From UMGS882 sp045598975 (GTDB lineage Bacteria; Bacillota; Clostridia; Oscillospirales; CAG-382): a stretch of 8,907 nucleotides of DNA. The position numbers were made by a program, and so were the translations under genes. Below the pieces are notes generated by a model. That model was not told the origin of the DNA and ran no database searches. It worked only from the letters and a program-made list of their open reading frames with translations. The stretch lies in contig JAZRVE010000029.1 of the NCBI GenBank assembly GCA_045598975.1, forward strand, positions 1-8,907, written 5' to 3'. Of this stretch, positions 8,019 to 8,907 are shown piece after piece (position 1 is the first letter of the stretch; each line of letters opens with the position of its first letter).

Positions 8019-8388
8019 ATCCGAGCAATCCGCCGAAGCCGCTGTCCTTATACTGCTTTATCATGCCGGCGACGCCGATCGCGCGGACAAGTCCGTCCAC
8101 GCGCTCTTTTTTTTCATCGCTGACGTAAGGCTTGATGGCTTTGAGAAGCGCGATCCGCTTATCCCCGCCCATGCTTGTCGTCATACGGTTCACCGTATCC
8201 GCAAGCCTTTCCGGAACGGCTTCCTGCGGCAAAGCCTCTCCGCTTTCGGCCTCTTTCCCTTTCATCCCGTCCTCCGCTTCTTTCGGTGCTCCGCCTGCGG
8301 AAAGTCCGCTCACAAGCGCCGCTATGGTATCTAAATTCTTCGGATCGGCAAGCAGTTCCTTTATGGTATCGCCCGTTACCTCGCTCAT
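8017..8388 (-). CDS. small hypothetical protein, helical with a disordered middle
   Basis: Unrecognised 123-residue protein, second gene of the minus-strand operon. The frame stays open up to 8466, but the ATG at 8388 is chosen: GGGGAG lies 8 bases upstream, and the longer version would overlap the previous gene by 59 bases. Residues 1-32 look helical (TIKELLADPKNLDTIAALVS). Residues 33-60 are rich in Gly, Ala, Glu and Pro and are probably a flexible linker. Residues 61-118 form a compact-looking helical domain with DKRIALLKAIKPYVS (76-90) and a short ERVDGLVRAIGVAGMI helix (95-110). The end is FGGLLG. There is no signal peptide or full membrane helix, so it is probably cytoplasmic. I recall similar small proteins with a DP-start and an 'LLKAIKP' block as uncharacterised conserved proteins of Clostridia; this needs a search. 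It lies 12 bases before the next gene. Confidence 0.78.
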   Translation of the reverse strand: MSEVTGDTIKELLADPKNLDTIAALVSGLSAGGAPKEAEDGMKGKEAESGEALPQEAVPERLADTVNRMTTSMGGDKRIALLKAIKPYVSDEKKERVDGLVRAIGVAGMIKQYKDSGFGGLLG

Positions 8389-8396
8389 TGCCCTTT

Positions 8397-8402
8397 CTCC
8401 CC
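8397..8402 (-). promoter_or_regulatory. ribosome binding site deciding the start at 8388
   Basis: GGGGAG read from 8402 to 8397 on the minus strand is 8 bases before the ATG at 8388 and fixes this start over the in-frame upstream ATGs. Confidence 0.65.
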
Positions 8403-8407
8403 TTTTC

Positions 8408-8650
8408 TCACATACTGCGCAGTCGTTTTCTGATCTCCTCCGCCCGTTTTTCATCAAGTCCCGCAAGCAGTGCCTTCATCTGCTCCTCCGTGACGGAGGA
8501 CAGCATCCCACGCAGTTTTTTCACGTCCCGCAAAGCGCTGTCGGTCTGCCCTTTATCCGCTCCCGCGGCAAGGGCGGCTTCCGTCACTTTCTTTCTCAGT
8601 TCATCATCGGACAGCGCCAGCAGTTTTTTGAGATTCTCATGATCGGTCAT
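8408..8650 (-). CDS. small hypothetical helical protein (80 residues)
   Basis: Unrecognised first gene of the minus-strand operon. ATG at 8650 follows AGGAGG (8663-8658) at 7 bases, an almost ideal initiation site. The 80-residue product is soluble, highly charged and predicted by eye to be all helical. Helices are likely around 4-12, 16-30 (ELRKKVTEAALAAGA), 36-50 and 54-78 (EEQMKALLAGLDEKRAEEI). There is no cysteine, no membrane segment and no obvious DNA-binding motif, though the Lys/Arg-rich end (EEIRKRLRSM) could bind a partner or nucleic acid. It is separated from the next gene by 19 bases. Confidence 0.78.
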   Translation of the reverse strand: MTDHENLKKLLALSDDELRKKVTEAALAAGADKGQTDSALRDVKKLRGMLSSVTEEQMKALLAGLDEKRAEEIRKRLRSM

Positions 8651-8674
8651 ACCCGTTCCTCCTATCTTTTACGG

Positions 8675-8705
8675 TATTATATGCGCACTCCCGTGCCTTT
8701 GATAA
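8675..8705 (-). promoter_or_regulatory. promoter of the three-gene minus-strand operon
   Basis: On the minus strand TATAAT occupies 8681-8676, preceded after 18 bases by a partial -35, TTATCA (8705-8700, four of six). Transcription would start near 8669, leaving about 19 bases before the ATG at 8650. The same bases read CATATAATA (8683-8675), which also fits the CATAnnnTA -10 pattern of the mother-cell sporulation factors SigE/SigK, although no good -35 for these is evident. Confidence 0.55.
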
Positions 8706-8723
8706 CCGGAAAGGCGGTTTGTT

Positions 8724-8907
8724 TTGAAAATTCTCATTGTTTCCGATACACACGGCAAGACCGATCGGCTGTACGATCTGCTCTGCCGCAAACGCAAAAG
8801 CGTCGGGCTTGTCATCCATCTCGGCGACCACGCCGACGACGCCCTTTCCTTACGCGGCGAGTTCCCCGAAACGGCATTTCTCACCGTCGCCGGCAACTGC
8901 GACCGCT
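8724..8907 (+). CDS. YfcE/MJ0936-type metallophosphoesterase (3' end outside window)
   Basis: N-terminal 61 codons of a calcineurin-like phosphodiesterase; the frame runs off the right edge. It starts with TTG at 8724, supported by GGAAAGG (8708-8714) 9 bases upstream; no ATG or GTG lies in a suitable place. The translation shows the metal-binding motifs in order: SDTHG (7-11, the D-x-H motif), HLGDHADD (32-39, the GD motif) and AGNCD (56-60, the GN motif). The spacing is that of the YfcE/MJ0936 family of small (about 155-180 residue) phosphodiesterases, so roughly a third of the gene is visible. The physiological substrate of such proteins is generally uncertain. It is transcribed divergently from the small-protein operon, with 73 bases between the two start codons. 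In many Firmicutes this gene follows the rdgB-type nucleotidase gene; here it does not. Confidence 0.9.
   Translation, partial: MKILIVSDTHGKTDRLYDLLCRKRKSVGLVIHLGDHADDALSLRGEFPETAFLTVAGNCDR

Noticed and set aside
7906..8334. Plus-strand frame of 142 codons, and one at 8175-8642
   Set aside because: Both oppose the small minus-strand genes, which have far better ribosome binding sites and operon packing; the plus-strand products have no coherent composition.
8389..8466. N-terminal extension of the 123-residue protein to 8466
   Set aside because: It would overlap the preceding gene by 59 bases, and the well-placed GGGGAG supports the ATG at 8388.
8408..8480. Similar DEK-containing stretches in the 80- and 123-residue proteins, suggesting a duplication
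   Set aside because: The shared residues are few and of a kind common in charged helices; spacing and flanks do not align.

Overview
The window looks like a core-chromosome segment of a low-abundance-AT (moderately GC-rich) Firmicute, most likely a Clostridia member of the Oscillospirales/Ruminococcaceae type. The reasons are a PolC-type replicative polymerase (a Firmicutes/Thermotogae hallmark), strong AGGAGG-like ribosome binding sites, a TagO/WecA-type glycosyltransferase, and a strong preference for C-ending codons. That preference also produces many long but spurious open frames on the opposite strand. The taxon below class level is an inference.

Left part, plus strand (1-5678): the 3' three quarters of polC, cut by the window edge; then a very well-formed promoter (TTGATA, 17 bases, TGCTATAAT); then a class I/II PLP-dependent aminotransferase of the LysN/2-aminoadipate transaminase-like group; then trpS (tryptophanyl-tRNA synthetase). 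The gap between the last two is 38 bases, so they are probably cotranscribed.

Middle, plus strand (5701-7695): a TagO/WecA-family polyprenyl-phosphate N-acetylhexosamine-1-phosphate transferase 22 bases after trpS, then an unrecognised membrane-anchored protein with a beta-rich extracytoplasmic domain vaguely like LolA-fold lipoprotein carriers. These may form one cell-envelope unit, possibly carried on the transcript that starts at the aminotransferase promoter.

Right part (7672-8907): three tightly packed small genes on the minus strand (80, 123 and 110 residues). Each has a strong Shine-Dalgarno sequence, and none has a function I recognise. They run convergently into the membrane-anchored protein gene and overlap its 3' end by 24 bases. 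They are read from an intergenic region that also serves a divergent YfcE/MJ0936-type metallophosphoesterase gene, which starts with TTG and is cut by the right edge. The three-gene operon is the most likely place for undescribed biology here. The -10 region in front of it fits both the housekeeping TATAAT and the mother-cell sporulation pattern CATAnnnTA, so a sporulation link is possible but unproven.

There is no stretch above 300 bases without a gene. I saw no tRNA, rRNA, CRISPR, insertion sequence, T-box or other riboswitch.
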